DNA from: Candidatus Melainabacteria bacterium | GTDB lineage: Bacteria > Cyanobacteriota > Vampirovibrionia > Obscuribacterales > Obscuribacteraceae | DNA: 64,000 nucleotides | Reading direction: 5' to 3' | Assembly (NCBI GenBank): GCA_016716405.1 | Contig: JADJWK010000001.1 | Span: 2,666,001 to 2,730,000 of the forward strand | Part shown: positions 18,515 to 27,351 of the stretch, one piece after another | Numbering within the stretch: the first letter of the stretch is position 1 | Layout of the letters: each line of letters starts with the position of its first letter | Program-made: the position numbers and the translations under genes | The notes under the pieces: generated by a model | Told to the model about the DNA's origin: nothing | Databases searched by the model: none | The model's input: the letters and a program-made list of their open reading frames with translations, nothing else

Positions 18515-19498
18515 GTGACAGGCAATGGGCTCACCGGTGAGCGAACCGACAAGATTAAGGGGGCTATTCTGGGGGCGGCGTGCGGGAGCGCCCTGGGAGG
18601 CAGTTGTGTTGGATTAAATCACAAAGCCATCCTGGGAGCCGCCGGAGTCGCGGTCCTCCAGGATTTCGTCCCCGGTCTGACGCGCAGCCGGTTCCCCGGT
18701 CACAGGGTGGGAGAGGTCCGTTCGGATTTCCTGCTCGGGCTCAGCCTTGCCGAGGCTGTGGTGGACGCCGGCGGCCGGTTCGATGGTGCGGTCTTGCGGA
18801 AGCGCTTCAAGAGTCTCCTGGAGGACGGGGAATTTCTCAATTCCGGAGTGGGAGCGCTATGCCTGGCATCCATGCGGCGAATGGTGGACGGACTGCCCCC
18901 CTCGGTGGACAGGCTCGAGGCCTATCACAGCGCCGGGGCAGCCCGGGCCTTTCCTCTGGGATGCCTGCCGGATCGCTCGGAGGCGGTGAGAATCGCCGTG
19001 GAGCAGGCCGAGCTCACCCACGGAAACCGCTCGGTAGCAGCCGCTGCCGCTGTTATCACCGATAGCATCGCTTCTTTTGTGGAGGGCACCAGTCTCGAAA
19101 GCGAAGATGATGTCAGAGCCTATGTGAGCAGTGAGTTCGATCTGGCTCGCTCCATAGACGGTCGCTTCGCCGATTTCTGGGACGATGTCGCTCCTGATCT
19201 GGACTATTCGAGGCAGGCTACTGATCTTCCTTATTCGCTGGTGAACGTCCAGGCCAGTGTAAATGAATGTGTGCCTACCGCTGTCGGTATTTTCCTCATC
19301 TTCAGGCATGATCTGGAAGCAGCCATCTGCTCTGCGGCGATAGCCGGCGGCGAGACCGATACCGTCGCCCTGGTGGTTGGTTCCCTGGCAGGCGCCTATC
19401 ATGGGGCTTCACGATTTCCTTCGCGCTGGCTCGAGAAGCTCAGCCACCGGGAGCAGATCGAACGGGTTGTCAAAGACCTGCTCTCGCTCTGGGCGTGA
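18515..19498 (+). CDS. ADP-ribosylglycohydrolase (DraG/ARH) family protein, divergent
   Basis: A 327-residue protein from the GTG at 18515, chosen because AGGAGG lies at 18503-18508; the frame is open to 18410 but that part has no ribosome site. The fold is recognised by GAILGAACGSALGG near the N-terminus and AGGETDTVALVVGSLAGAYHG near the C-terminus, the two ends of the ARH active site. In active members the first motif is GDALG and is followed by a TDD metal motif and the last is GGDTDT. Here they read GSALG, RSD and GGETDT, so metal binding may be altered. The family removes ADP-ribose from proteins or small molecules. Divergent from the HEIGH protein. Confidence 0.75.
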   Translation: MTGNGLTGERTDKIKGAILGAACGSALGGSCVGLNHKAILGAAGVAVLQDFVPGLTRSRFPGHRVGEVRSDFLLGLSLAEAVVDAGGRFDGAVLRKRFKSLLEDGEFLNSGVGALCLASMRRMVDGLPPSVDRLEAYHSAGAARAFPLGCLPDRSEAVRIAVEQAELTHGNRSVAAAAAVITDSIASFVEGTSLESEDDVRAYVSSEFDLARSIDGRFADFWDDVAPDLDYSRQATDLPYSLVNVQASVNECVPTAVGIFLIFRHDLEAAICSAAIAGGETDTVALVVGSLAGAYHGASRFPSRWLEKLSHREQIERVVKDLLSLWA

Positions 19499-19560
19499 TC
19501 TTTAGTGCTTCAGTCGAGTAAAATACAGCCTCCTCGCTCATATATAAAGGACTCGATTCA

Positions 19561-20337
19561 ATGACAACCAATGTACTGGCGGAGAAAGCAGTGGAAGCGT
19601 ATAAACTGACCGACAAGGTCGCTATAGTCACCGGCTCCGGCCGTGGTATCGGCCGCGCTATAGCCGAGAAGCTCCTTTCTGCCGGAGCCCGTGTAGTGAT
19701 CAGCGACATCAACGAGGAAACCTGCAAGACCACAGCTGCCGAGCTCGCCAGTGAGGGCGGCCAGACCCTGGGCGTCGTCTGCGACGTGACCAGTTCGGAG
19801 AGTATCGAGAAGCTGGTGGAGCAGGTCCATAAGGAATGGGGCTCGATCGACATTCTTGTCAATAATGCCGGCATCACCAGAGACAATCTCTATATGAGAA
19901 TGTCCGAGCAGGAGTGGCAGGCTGTGATCGACACCAATCTCACCAGCGCTTTCAAAGTGACCAAGCCTGTGCTCAAGATCATGTCCAAGCAACGCTCGGG
20001 CCGGATCATCAATATCGCCAGCACCACCGGTGTCCACGGTAACTTCGGTCAGGCCAACTATGCTGCCGCCAAGGCTGGTCTCATCGGTTTCACCAAGACT
20101 ATCGCTCTGGAGTATGCCTCGCGCAGCATCACCAGCAATGCCGTGGCCCCGGGCTTCATCGATACCGCCATGACCCAGGCTCTGGGTGAGGAAAAAATAA
20201 GCAAAGTGCTCGAGCGTATCCCTCTGGGCCGCATGGGCACTCCCGATGACATCGCCAATGCGGTTCTCTTCTTCGCCGGACCGGGCTCTTATGTGACCGG
20301 CCAGGTGATGGAAGTGAACGGCGGTCTCTATACGTAA
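19561..20337 (+). CDS. fabG: 3-oxoacyl-ACP reductase
   Basis: A 258-residue short-chain dehydrogenase. The NADP-binding TGSGRGIGRAIA, the NNAG motif and the catalytic S154, Y167 and K171 (spacing Ser-x12-Tyr-x3-Lys) are all present; the C-terminus (GQVMEVNGGLY) is typical of FabG. The first 15 residues before KLTDKVAIVTG are a short extension, with AAAGG at 19546-19550 as ribosome site. It reduces 3-ketoacyl-ACP in fatty acid elongation. Followed by acpP and fabF, so the family assignment is firm. Confidence 0.95.
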   Translation: MTTNVLAEKAVEAYKLTDKVAIVTGSGRGIGRAIAEKLLSAGARVVISDINEETCKTTAAELASEGGQTLGVVCDVTSSESIEKLVEQVHKEWGSIDILVNNAGITRDNLYMRMSEQEWQAVIDTNLTSAFKVTKPVLKIMSKQRSGRIINIASTTGVHGNFGQANYAAAKAGLIGFTKTIALEYASRSITSNAVAPGFIDTAMTQALGEEKISKVLERIPLGRMGTPDDIANAVLFFAGPGSYVTGQVMEVNGGLYT

Positions 20338-20445
20338 CGCAGGTTATTCACACATCAGGCACGAGAATGATTGTTCAGGACCGACGTGATATTCTAGGTG
20401 CCCTTGGCATATCTATATAGTTCGGACAGGGGGTAATAAGAACAC

Positions 20446-20685
20446 ATGGATGAGAAGGATGCCTTCGAACGAGTCAAGAAGGTGGCCGTTGCGCAACTCA
20501 ACGTAAATGGTGACGAAGTAACTCTCGAAGCGAGTTTTACCAAAGATCTAGGCGCTGATTCCCTGGACCAGGTCGAATTAGTAATGGCTCTCGAAGAAGA
20601 GTTCGGGATGGAGATTCCGGACGAAGAGGCCGAAAAAATCACGACCGTCGGCGAAGCCGTCAAGTACATCAGCAGCCATCTCTAG
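20446..20685 (+). CDS. acpP: acyl carrier protein
   Basis: A 79-residue acidic four-helix carrier. The phosphopantetheine attachment serine is S39 in GADSLDQVELVMALEEEF. Normal length. It carries acyl chains between the fatty acid synthase enzymes and lies between fabG and fabF. The 108-base gap before it may hold its own promoter, as acpP is often expressed more than its neighbours, but I see no clear box. Confidence 0.97.
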   Translation: MDEKDAFERVKKVAVAQLNVNGDEVTLEASFTKDLGADSLDQVELVMALEEEFGMEIPDEEAEKITTVGEAVKYISSHL

Positions 20686-20780
20686 ACAGCGCTCGATTCG
20701 GTAGCGCTTATAGTGTCAGCGGCGGTGCTGCCACTGGGGTATATTTTGGCTCGAAAGAAATTCGGGAGTCGGTGAGCTGA

Positions 20781-22037
20781 ATGGCTGGAGAACGGGTAGT
20801 CGTTACTGGTATCGGTTCAATCTCTTCTGTCGGGATTGGCAAAGACAAATTCTGGGACGGGATCGTCAACGGACGGTCCGGTATCAAAAAGGTCGAGTCG
20901 ATTCCGCCTGAGATTCAATCCGCCTGCAAGATCGCAGGCGAGATCCCCGATTTCGATCCTTCACCTTATATGGACAAGAAGGCGATCAGGCGAACGGATA
21001 GATTTATCCAGTTCGCCCTGGCCGCCAGCCACATGGCGGTGGAGGATGCCGGCCTCGACACGAGCAAGGAAGACCCCGAGCGGGTCGGCGTAGTGGTTGG
21101 CTCCGCGGCCGGTGGCTTCCAGACTATCGAGGATCAGTTCCGGGTGCTCACCTCTCGTGGACCGGATCGCTGCTCGCCTTTCACTGTTCCCATGCTGATC
21201 GTCAATATGGCGGCGGGCTGGGTCTCCATCGCTCATAACGCGAAAGGCCCCAACCTCTGCCAGGTGACTGCCTGCGCTACATCCACCCATTCCATCGGGG
21301 ACGCCTACCGGATTATCCAGAGAGGCGAGGCCGATGTAATGTTCGCCGGGGGCAGCGAAGCCCCGATCACTTCTCTGGTGATGGCCGGATTCGCCGCCGC
21401 TCGCACTCTTTCCACCCGCAATGACGAGCCCGAGAGAGCGAGCCGTCCCTTCGACAAAGACCGGGACGGTTTTGTCATGGGCGAGGGCGGAGCTGTGTTG
21501 ATTCTCGAGTCCCTGAGCCATGCTCAAGCTCGCGCAGCTCATATCTACGCCGAGGTCGCCGGCTATGGTCTCACTGGCGATGCCTTCGACATCGTGGCAC
21601 CCTGCGCCAACGGTGACGGGGCGATCAGGGCTATGCGGCAGGCTATCAAAGAAGCCGGTGTCGATCCCGGCGAAGTAGACTATGTCAACGCTCACGGGAC
21701 CTCCACTCCGCTGGGTGACAGAGCCGAGACCGTGGCGGTCAAACAGGTCTTCGGCGAGCATGCCACCTCGGGCGAACTCCTGGTTAGCTCCACCAAGTCC
21801 ATGACCGGTCATCTCCTGGGCGCCGCCGGTGCCATCGAGGCTGCCGTTGCGGTGATGTCCATCGAGCACTCGATAGTGCCTCCCACTATCAACCTGGACA
21901 ACCCCGATCCCGAATGCGATCTCAACTATGTGCCCAACAAGGCCATCAAAGATCGCTCGATCAAGATCGCCATGTCGAATAGCTTTGGATTCGGCGGTCA
22001 CAACGGCAGCCTGCTGTTCAGAAAATTCGAGAGCTGA
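20781..22037 (+). CDS. fabF: 3-oxoacyl-ACP synthase II
   Basis: A 418-residue condensing enzyme. The catalytic Cys is C165 (TACATSTHSIGDA), followed by the two expected histidines in VNAHGTSTPLGD and KSMTGHLLGAAGA. It elongates acyl-ACP with malonyl-ACP, the C16 to C18 step in many bacteria. Six bases separate its stop from gatA, so the two are almost certainly co-transcribed. Confidence 0.96.
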   Translation: MAGERVVVTGIGSISSVGIGKDKFWDGIVNGRSGIKKVESIPPEIQSACKIAGEIPDFDPSPYMDKKAIRRTDRFIQFALAASHMAVEDAGLDTSKEDPERVGVVVGSAAGGFQTIEDQFRVLTSRGPDRCSPFTVPMLIVNMAAGWVSIAHNAKGPNLCQVTACATSTHSIGDAYRIIQRGEADVMFAGGSEAPITSLVMAGFAAARTLSTRNDEPERASRPFDKDRDGFVMGEGGAVLILESLSHAQARAAHIYAEVAGYGLTGDAFDIVAPCANGDGAIRAMRQAIKEAGVDPGEVDYVNAHGTSTPLGDRAETVAVKQVFGEHATSGELLVSSTKSMTGHLLGAAGAIEAAVAVMSIEHSIVPPTINLDNPDPECDLNYVPNKAIKDRSIKIAMSNSFGFGGHNGSLLFRKFES

Positions 22038-22043
22038 GAGGCG

Positions 22044-23534
22044 ATGGGCTGGTCCAGTATCGCTTCAATAAGGCAAGCCCTAGCCGACAAGTCAGTCTCC
22101 GCCCGCGATATCGCGCAGAGCTGTATGGCGCGAGTCGAGAGCGAGGACGGCACCACTAATGCTTTCTTGAGTGTCACTGCCGATCTGGCTCTTTCCCAGG
22201 CCGATCGTATCGACGCCATGATCGCCTCGGGGGAGCCTCTGCCGCTCCTGGCAGGCGTGCCGGTCTGCCTCAAAGACAATATCTGCGTGGCGGGCTATCC
22301 CACCACCTGCGCCAGCAAGATCCTGGGCGATTTCAAGCCGCCATACAGCGCCACGGTGGCCGAGCGCCTTTTCGCTGCCGGCGCCGTCTGTATCGGCAAA
22401 GGCAATATGGACGAGTTCGCCATGGGCTCGAGCAGCGAGAATACTGCCTTCGCGGTGCCCACCAACCCTCATGATCCCGGTCGAGTCGCCGGGGGAAGCT
22501 CCGGCGGACCGGCTATCGCTGTAGCCAAGGGGTATTCGACCATCGGCATCGGCTCCGATACCGGTGGCTCAATCCGGCTGCCTGCCTCTTTCTGCGGCGT
22601 AGTGGGCATGAAACCCACTTATGGGCTGGTGAGCCGCTATGGTCTTGTCGCTTATGCCTCCAGTCTGGATCAGATCGGTCCTTTCGCTGGTTGCGTGGAA
22701 GACGCGGCCACGGTTCTTGGTGTTATATACGGTGGCGATTCGAGAGATTCGACTTGCCTGAGCGAGCCCTTCGCCGGCAGTCCGGAAACAGCCCCGGGAG
22801 CGGAGTTTGCCGCCAGGCTCGAGAAGCTGGAGCCGGCTTCGGTGTGCCGCGATCTCAAAATCGGGATCATCGGAGAGCTTTTCGGCGAAGGTGTCGAGCC
22901 CGCCGTGCGCGATGCCTGCAAGCGGGCCGTGGCGAGTCTCGCCGGCGCCGGCGCCAGGGTCGAGGAGATCAGCCTGCCTCATCTCGAGCACGCTTTGCCG
23001 GTCTATTACTTGGTTGCCACCGCCGAGGCGAGCGCCAATCTGGCTCGCTTTGATGGTATCAGATATGGTGTGCGCCAGGAGGGAGAGGATCTGGTCGATC
23101 TCTACAGTCGGAGCCGCGCTATGGGCTTCGGAGACGAGGTCAAGCTGCGGATCATGCTCGGTACTTATGCCCTCAGCTCAGGCTATTATGATGCCTACTA
23201 CAAGAAGGCCCAGCAAGTTAGACGCCTGATCAAAGAAGACTTCGACAGGATCTTCGCGGATTACGATGTCCTGGTCTCGCCTACTTCCCCTGAGGTCGCA
23301 TTCGCCATCGGCGAGAAGACCGATGATCCTCTCAAGATGTACCTGAGCGATATCGCCACCATACCGGTGAATCTGGCCGGTCTGCCGTCTCTTTCGATTC
23401 CCTGCGGCATGGACTCCAGGGGGCTCCCCATCGGCTTGCAGATCATGGGACCGCAACTGGCGGATGCCCTGGTCTTGAGAGTGGCAAGGGCTCTCGAGCT
23501 GTGTCATGATTACTGTCTGGAGAAATCCAGCTGA
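22044..23534 (+). CDS. gatA: Asp-tRNA(Asn)/Glu-tRNA(Gln) amidotransferase subunit A
   Basis: A 496-residue amidase with the Ser-cisSer-Lys triad in place: K77 (CLKDN), S152 in GGSSGG and nucleophile S176 in SDTGGSIRLP; the spacings (75 and 24) equal those of characterised GatA. The KPTYGLVSRYGL motif after the signature is typical of GatA rather than other amidases. GatA releases ammonia from glutamine and passes it to GatB for transamidation of mischarged tRNA. gatB and gatC are not in the window. Confidence 0.95.
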   Translation: MGWSSIASIRQALADKSVSARDIAQSCMARVESEDGTTNAFLSVTADLALSQADRIDAMIASGEPLPLLAGVPVCLKDNICVAGYPTTCASKILGDFKPPYSATVAERLFAAGAVCIGKGNMDEFAMGSSSENTAFAVPTNPHDPGRVAGGSSGGPAIAVAKGYSTIGIGSDTGGSIRLPASFCGVVGMKPTYGLVSRYGLVAYASSLDQIGPFAGCVEDAATVLGVIYGGDSRDSTCLSEPFAGSPETAPGAEFAARLEKLEPASVCRDLKIGIIGELFGEGVEPAVRDACKRAVASLAGAGARVEEISLPHLEHALPVYYLVATAEASANLARFDGIRYGVRQEGEDLVDLYSRSRAMGFGDEVKLRIMLGTYALSSGYYDAYYKKAQQVRRLIKEDFDRIFADYDVLVSPTSPEVAFAIGEKTDDPLKMYLSDIATIPVNLAGLPSLSIPCGMDSRGLPIGLQIMGPQLADALVLRVARALELCHDYCLEKSS

Positions 23535-23570
23535 GAATTGCTTAAGAGATTGCCGGTGAGCCGCCCGGGC

Positions 23571-23600
23571 AGTGCTTCTCTTGATAAGCATTGGCTTTTT
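23571..23600 (+). terminator. possible intrinsic terminator after gatA
   Basis: AGTGCTT (23571-23577) can pair with AAGCATT (23586-23592) around an eight-base loop, with one G-U pair, and TTTTT follows at 23596-23600. The stem is short, so this is a modest call for the end of the fabG-acpP-fabF-gatA unit. Confidence 0.4.
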
Positions 23601-23682
23601 CTTAGAAATATCGGGCACTCTTCAGCCAATGACAAGGTCCTAATTATGTAGACTAATGTGCATTCCAGATAGGAGCCGCCCG

Positions 23683-24153
23683 ATGAACAGGAAATATGTT
23701 TTCAGCCAAGTCGCCTTCGCCGCTGCCCTGATTGCCGCAGGCACCGCTCCGGCTCTGGGTCAGAACGACTTTTTCGGCACCACTATTCCCGGCGCCGGGA
23801 ATAGTGGTGCCGCTCTCAACGGAGTAGGCGGCGCCCCTCCGGCTGCCGAGCCCAATCCTTATGCCGATGCTGCCAATCCCAACGCCGGCGGCGAATACAC
23901 CGATGATGAGAAACGCATGCAGAAGAAGTACCATGCCAAGGTCAAGCATGCTCAGGGTCTCATCGCCCGGGGCGAACGGATGATGAAGGGCGGCAAGGAG
24001 TCGAAGGAATACAAGAAGGGCAAGATTCTCAAAGACATCGGCGAGCGGCAGCTGGCCGAGCTGAAAGCCAACAATCCGCTAAAAGATCTGACTGCTGCCC
24101 CGGAAGACGGTCTCAAAGTGAAAGAGTCCGGGGAAGAGTCGGCTACTCAATAA
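23683..24153 (+). CDS. small exported protein, unknown, with internal palindrome
   Basis: A 156-residue protein from the ATG at 23683 (AGGAG at 23671-23675). Sec signal peptide MNRKYVFSQVAFAAALIAAG with cleavage near ALGQ/ND. The mature protein begins with a Gly/Ala/Asn/Pro-rich segment and then a basic helical region (about 80-135) rich in Lys/Glu. No family recognised. The codons for residues about 32-43 lie in a perfect 38-bp palindrome (23775-23812) and use ACT, ATT, AAT, AGT and GGT where neighbouring genes prefer C-ending codons. Nine bases separate its stop from cysK. Confidence 0.65.
   Translation: MNRKYVFSQVAFAAALIAAGTAPALGQNDFFGTTIPGAGNSGAALNGVGGAPPAAEPNPYADAANPNAGGEYTDDEKRMQKKYHAKVKHAQGLIARGERMMKGGKESKEYKKGKILKDIGERQLAELKANNPLKDLTAAPEDGLKVKESGEESATQ
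23775..23812. repeat. perfect 38-bp palindrome inside a coding region
   Basis: Left arm 23775-23793 and right arm 23794-23812 are exact reverse complements with no spacer (centre GGC|GCC; the arm starts CGGCACCACTATTCCCGG). It ends exactly at the last paired base on each side. It lies just after the signal peptide codons of the small exported protein. As RNA it would fold to a very stable hairpin; as DNA it could extrude as a cruciform. Confidence 0.95.
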
Positions 24154-24162
24154 GGATCTGAC

Positions 24163-25140
24163 ATGGGTATGCTGGGCGACATCACGACGGCCGTCGGGGG
24201 CACGCCGCTCCTCAAGCTTAATTCTTTGACCAGGGATCTCAACGCCACGGTGGCGGTCAAGCTGGAGTCCATGAATCCCCTGGGCTCGGTCAAGGACCGG
24301 ATCGGGGTCTCCATGGTCAAAGAAGCCGAGCGCGAGAAGCTCATCCGTCCGGGGGAGACCCTCCTGGTCGAGCCGACCTCGGGCAACACGGGTATAGCCC
24401 TGGCCTTCGTGGCTGCTTCCCGGGGCTACCGCCTGATCCTGACCATGCCCGAGACAATGTCCGTAGAGCGCCGCAAGCTCCTTTTGGCCCTGGGCGCCGA
24501 GCTCGTTCTCACACCCGGCGAAGAGGGCATGAGAGGGGCTGTAAATCGAGCCGAGCAGATCGTCTTGGACAATCACAAGGCCTTCATGCTCCAGCAATTC
24601 AGCAATAAGGCCAACCCCAAGGTTCACCGGGAGACCACTGCCGAGGAGATCTGGAAAGACTCCGAAGGAAAAGTCGACTTTTTCGTGGCCGGTGTCGGAA
24701 CCGGCGGAACAATCACCGGCGTGGGCCACGTGCTCAAACAGCGCAAGCCCTCTGTCAAAGTGGTGGCGGTGGAGCCCACTGATAGCCCGGTGATCAGCCA
24801 GAGCCTCGCCGGCCAGCCGCTCAAGCCCGCTCCTCACAAGATTCAGGGTATCGGCGCCGGCTTCATCCCCGGAGTCCTCGATCTCTCGGTCATAGACGAA
24901 GTCATGCTAGTGAGCAATGACGAGGCTTTCGATATGGGTCGCAAACTGCCCCGCACCGAGGGAATTCTGGCCGGCATCAGTAGCGGTGCCACGGTGCATG
25001 CCGCCCTCGAGCTTGCCAGGCGTCCCGAGAACGCAGGAAAGCTCATAGTTGCAATTGTCGCCAGTACCGGGGAGCGTTATCTCTCTACGCCCCTCTTCCA
25101 GGCTACCGCAGCCCAGGCTTCGACCAGCTCCGGGCCCTGA
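24163..25140 (+). CDS. cysK: cysteine synthase (O-acetylserine sulfhydrylase)
   Basis: A 325-residue PLP enzyme of the beta family. K44 in MNPLGSVKDRIG forms the Schiff base; SGNTGIALA binds the substrate carboxylate and GTGGTITGVGH holds the PLP phosphate. It makes cysteine from O-acetylserine and sulfide. The ATG at 24163 has GGATCTGAC upstream, and the gene follows the palindrome-containing gene by nine bases. CysK versus CysM cannot be settled by eye; the motifs fit CysK. Confidence 0.93.
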   Translation: MGMLGDITTAVGGTPLLKLNSLTRDLNATVAVKLESMNPLGSVKDRIGVSMVKEAEREKLIRPGETLLVEPTSGNTGIALAFVAASRGYRLILTMPETMSVERRKLLLALGAELVLTPGEEGMRGAVNRAEQIVLDNHKAFMLQQFSNKANPKVHRETTAEEIWKDSEGKVDFFVAGVGTGGTITGVGHVLKQRKPSVKVVAVEPTDSPVISQSLAGQPLKPAPHKIQGIGAGFIPGVLDLSVIDEVMLVSNDEAFDMGRKLPRTEGILAGISSGATVHAALELARRPENAGKLIVAIVASTGERYLSTPLFQATAAQASTSSGP

Positions 25141-25160
25141 GCCTCCTTATTTGGAGGCTC
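25139..25160. terminator. stem-loop shared by convergent cysK and DHS-like genes
   Basis: GAGCCTCC (25139-25146) pairs exactly with GGAGGCTC (25153-25160) around TTATTT. The hairpin covers the stop codons of both convergent genes, which are only six bases apart. No T-tract follows on the plus strand, so it may be a transcript-end stabiliser or weak bidirectional terminator. Confidence 0.4.
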
Positions 25161-26163
25161 CGGCCGCGACTACTTGTTTCTTGCTTTTGCTTTCCGCTCT
25201 GGCTTCGGTGACGTACTGGAAGACCAGGGGCGCCACGATGGTGGCATCGGACTCGATGACGAATCGAGGTGTGCTGGGCTCGAGCTTGCCCCAGCTGATC
25301 TTCTCGTTGGGCACGGCGCCACTGTACGAACCGTAAGAGGTGGTGCTGTCCGAGATCTGGCAGAAATAGCCCCAGTACGGGCACTTGCCTTTGATGTCCT
25401 GCTCGATGAGGGGCACCACGCAGATCGGGAAATCACCCGCGATGCCGCCGCCGATCTGGAAAAAGCCTATGGAAGCGTCCTTGCTGTTGTCGAGATACCA
25501 GTCTACGAGAAACGCAAGCTGCTCGAGACCGGACTTGATAACACTGGTGCTCTTCAGCTCTTTGCGGAAGACATGGGCGACCACCATATTGCCGAGGGTG
25601 GAGTCTTCCCAGCCCGGTGTGAAAATCGGGATGTTCCTCTGGCAGGCTTCATAGATCCAGGAGTCTTTCGTATCGATCTGATACTCGTTCTCGAGCAGAC
25701 CCTTGCGGATGACCTGATACATGAACTCGTAGGGGAAATAGCGTTCGCCCTTGTCCTCGGCTTCTTTATAGCACTGGAAGACCTTGCGCTCGATTTTGCG
25801 CATGGCGCTCTCTTCGGGAATGCAGGTGTCGGTGACGCGGTTGAGACCTTTGTCTCTGAGCTTCACTTCTTCCTCCGGAGAGAGGTCGCGATAGTTGGGA
25901 ATCCGCACATACTCTTTGTTGGAGACGAGGTTGAAGAGGTCTTCCTCGAGGTTGGCGGCGGTGCAGGAGATGGCATGGACATGACCGTCACGGATCATCT
26001 GACCCAGAGAAAGTCCCAGCTCGGCGGTGCTCATCGCTCCAGCCATGGCGAGGAGCATCTTGCCGCCCTTGTTCAGGTGGTCTACATACGCGACCGAAGC
26101 GTCTTTGACGACGGCGGCGTTGAAGTGGCGGTAGTGATGGTCGATGAATTTCTTGATGCTCAT
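25147..26163 (-). CDS. deoxyhypusine synthase-like protein (possible homospermidine synthase)
   Basis: A 338-residue protein from the ATG at 26163, with AGGGGAGAG just upstream; an in-frame start seven codons earlier has no such site. The deoxyhypusine synthase fold is recognised by IGFFQIGGGIAGDFPI and by NEKISWGKL, where K293 matches the enzyme's imine-forming lysine. Bacteria lack eIF5A, the eukaryotic substrate. Bacterial members of the family are thought to act on polyamines, for example making homospermidine. No other polyamine gene is adjacent. Confidence 0.88.
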   Translation of the reverse strand: MSIKKFIDHHYRHFNAAVVKDASVAYVDHLNKGGKMLLAMAGAMSTAELGLSLGQMIRDGHVHAISCTAANLEEDLFNLVSNKEYVRIPNYRDLSPEEEVKLRDKGLNRVTDTCIPEESAMRKIERKVFQCYKEAEDKGERYFPYEFMYQVIRKGLLENEYQIDTKDSWIYEACQRNIPIFTPGWEDSTLGNMVVAHVFRKELKSTSVIKSGLEQLAFLVDWYLDNSKDASIGFFQIGGGIAGDFPICVVPLIEQDIKGKCPYWGYFCQISDSTTSYGSYSGAVPNEKISWGKLEPSTPRFVIESDATIVAPLVFQYVTEARAESKSKKQVVAAGASK

Positions 26164-26390
26164 TTGCTCTCCCCTCTTGCTCAATCCCGCCCGGGCATAC
26201 GATCGAAAGTCCCGGAGCGATAAAATATCCGTCGATTCGACCTCTAATGGATATCATGTTGGGGTGGCGGTTGCATTAGTTTTGCCGCTCTCGTTATCGA
26301 TTTTTCATATCTTTCTGCTCTTTTCCCTTCGGTCTGACCTGGAGATGGCGCCGTCAGAGTTCGGGAAGTGATATTGCAAGTGGTGGCGTA

Positions 26391-27257
26391 TCAGTTCGCT
26401 GAGCCGCTCAGGAATCCCGAAATCGCGGCACAATAGCCCTCGAAGTCCCTGTCGAAGAAGTCCGAGTGCTTGCTGTGGTCGAACACCACCAGTCTGGCGG
26501 AGCCGGCAGCGGTCCGAGCCAGGCTCTTGCTGTGGGTCCAGGGTATGACCTCGTCATTCCTGGCTACCATAATAAGCACCGGCAGATTGTTGTGCGCCAT
26601 GAAGTCGAGATTGTCCAGTGCCGGTCTGAACCAGAGAAAGCCCGGATAGATGTTGAAGATCGGAAATCGTTCCTTCACCAGGATCTCGGGAGACTGAAAG
26701 GTCGAGTCGAGCATTATCGCCTTGCACTGACGCAGGCGTGCAAGCTGGGTTGAGACACCGCCTCCCAGGGATGATCCGTAGAGGACTATCCTGGAGCTCT
26801 CATAGCCGAGCCTGTTCCGCAGGTAATCGTACGCGGCTTCGGCATCGTCTATGACACCATTGACCGAAGGGCTTCCCTGGCTCATTCCGTAGCCCCGGTA
26901 ATCATAGGCGAATACGGACACTTTCGCTTTCAGCACGGCAGCCAGAAATGACCGGCAATAGTTGAGATTGCCTCCGTTGCCATGGCTGAAGAGCACGATG
27001 TCTTCGCTTCCGGGCACTCTATAGAGGAGACCTTTGAGGTTGAGGCCGGTATCGGCAGGTCGAAAGTCGATCTCCCGGGCCTCGATACCTTCTACCATAG
27101 CCAGGGATTGATCGAATCTCTCCACCTTTTGCGGGTGGAACAAAGCCTTGTTTACAAGACCTTGCGCAAAACGCGGACTGAAGGACAGGTATGTATAGCC
27201 AAGGGCGAAAAAACAGACTGCCAGCAGGCAGAGACAGAGACGCAGGAGCAATCGCAT
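26391..27257 (-). CDS. membrane-anchored or exported alpha/beta hydrolase
   Basis: A 288-residue protein with an N-terminal hydrophobic helix (residues 1-25), then an alpha/beta hydrolase domain. LFSHGNGGN is the oxyanion-hole region, YGSSLGGGV the nucleophile elbow (S163), ARNDEVIP the acid and FDHSKHSDF the histidine. It resembles the BEM46/FrsA-like group of serine hydrolases, whose substrates are mostly unknown. It stands alone between the DHS-like gene and the large signalling gene. Confidence 0.85.
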   Translation of the reverse strand: MRLLLRLCLCLLAVCFFALGYTYLSFSPRFAQGLVNKALFHPQKVERFDQSLAMVEGIEAREIDFRPADTGLNLKGLLYRVPGSEDIVLFSHGNGGNLNYCRSFLAAVLKAKVSVFAYDYRGYGMSQGSPSVNGVIDDAEAAYDYLRNRLGYESSRIVLYGSSLGGGVSTQLARLRQCKAIMLDSTFQSPEILVKERFPIFNIYPGFLWFRPALDNLDFMAHNNLPVLIMVARNDEVIPWTHSKSLARTAAGSARLVVFDHSKHSDFFDRDFEGYCAAISGFLSGSAN

Positions 27258-27351
27258 CGGTCACTTCCACTTGCGGGGACTTTATTCCATCATCCTAGAG
27301 GACCGGGAATCCCGGCAGACGCAGGCGCGTTCAGTTAACAAACTGTTTCGG

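Noticed and set aside
24154..24162. Riboswitch or T-box upstream of cysK
   Set aside because: Only nine bases separate cysK from the preceding gene; there is no room, and no such element was seen further upstream.
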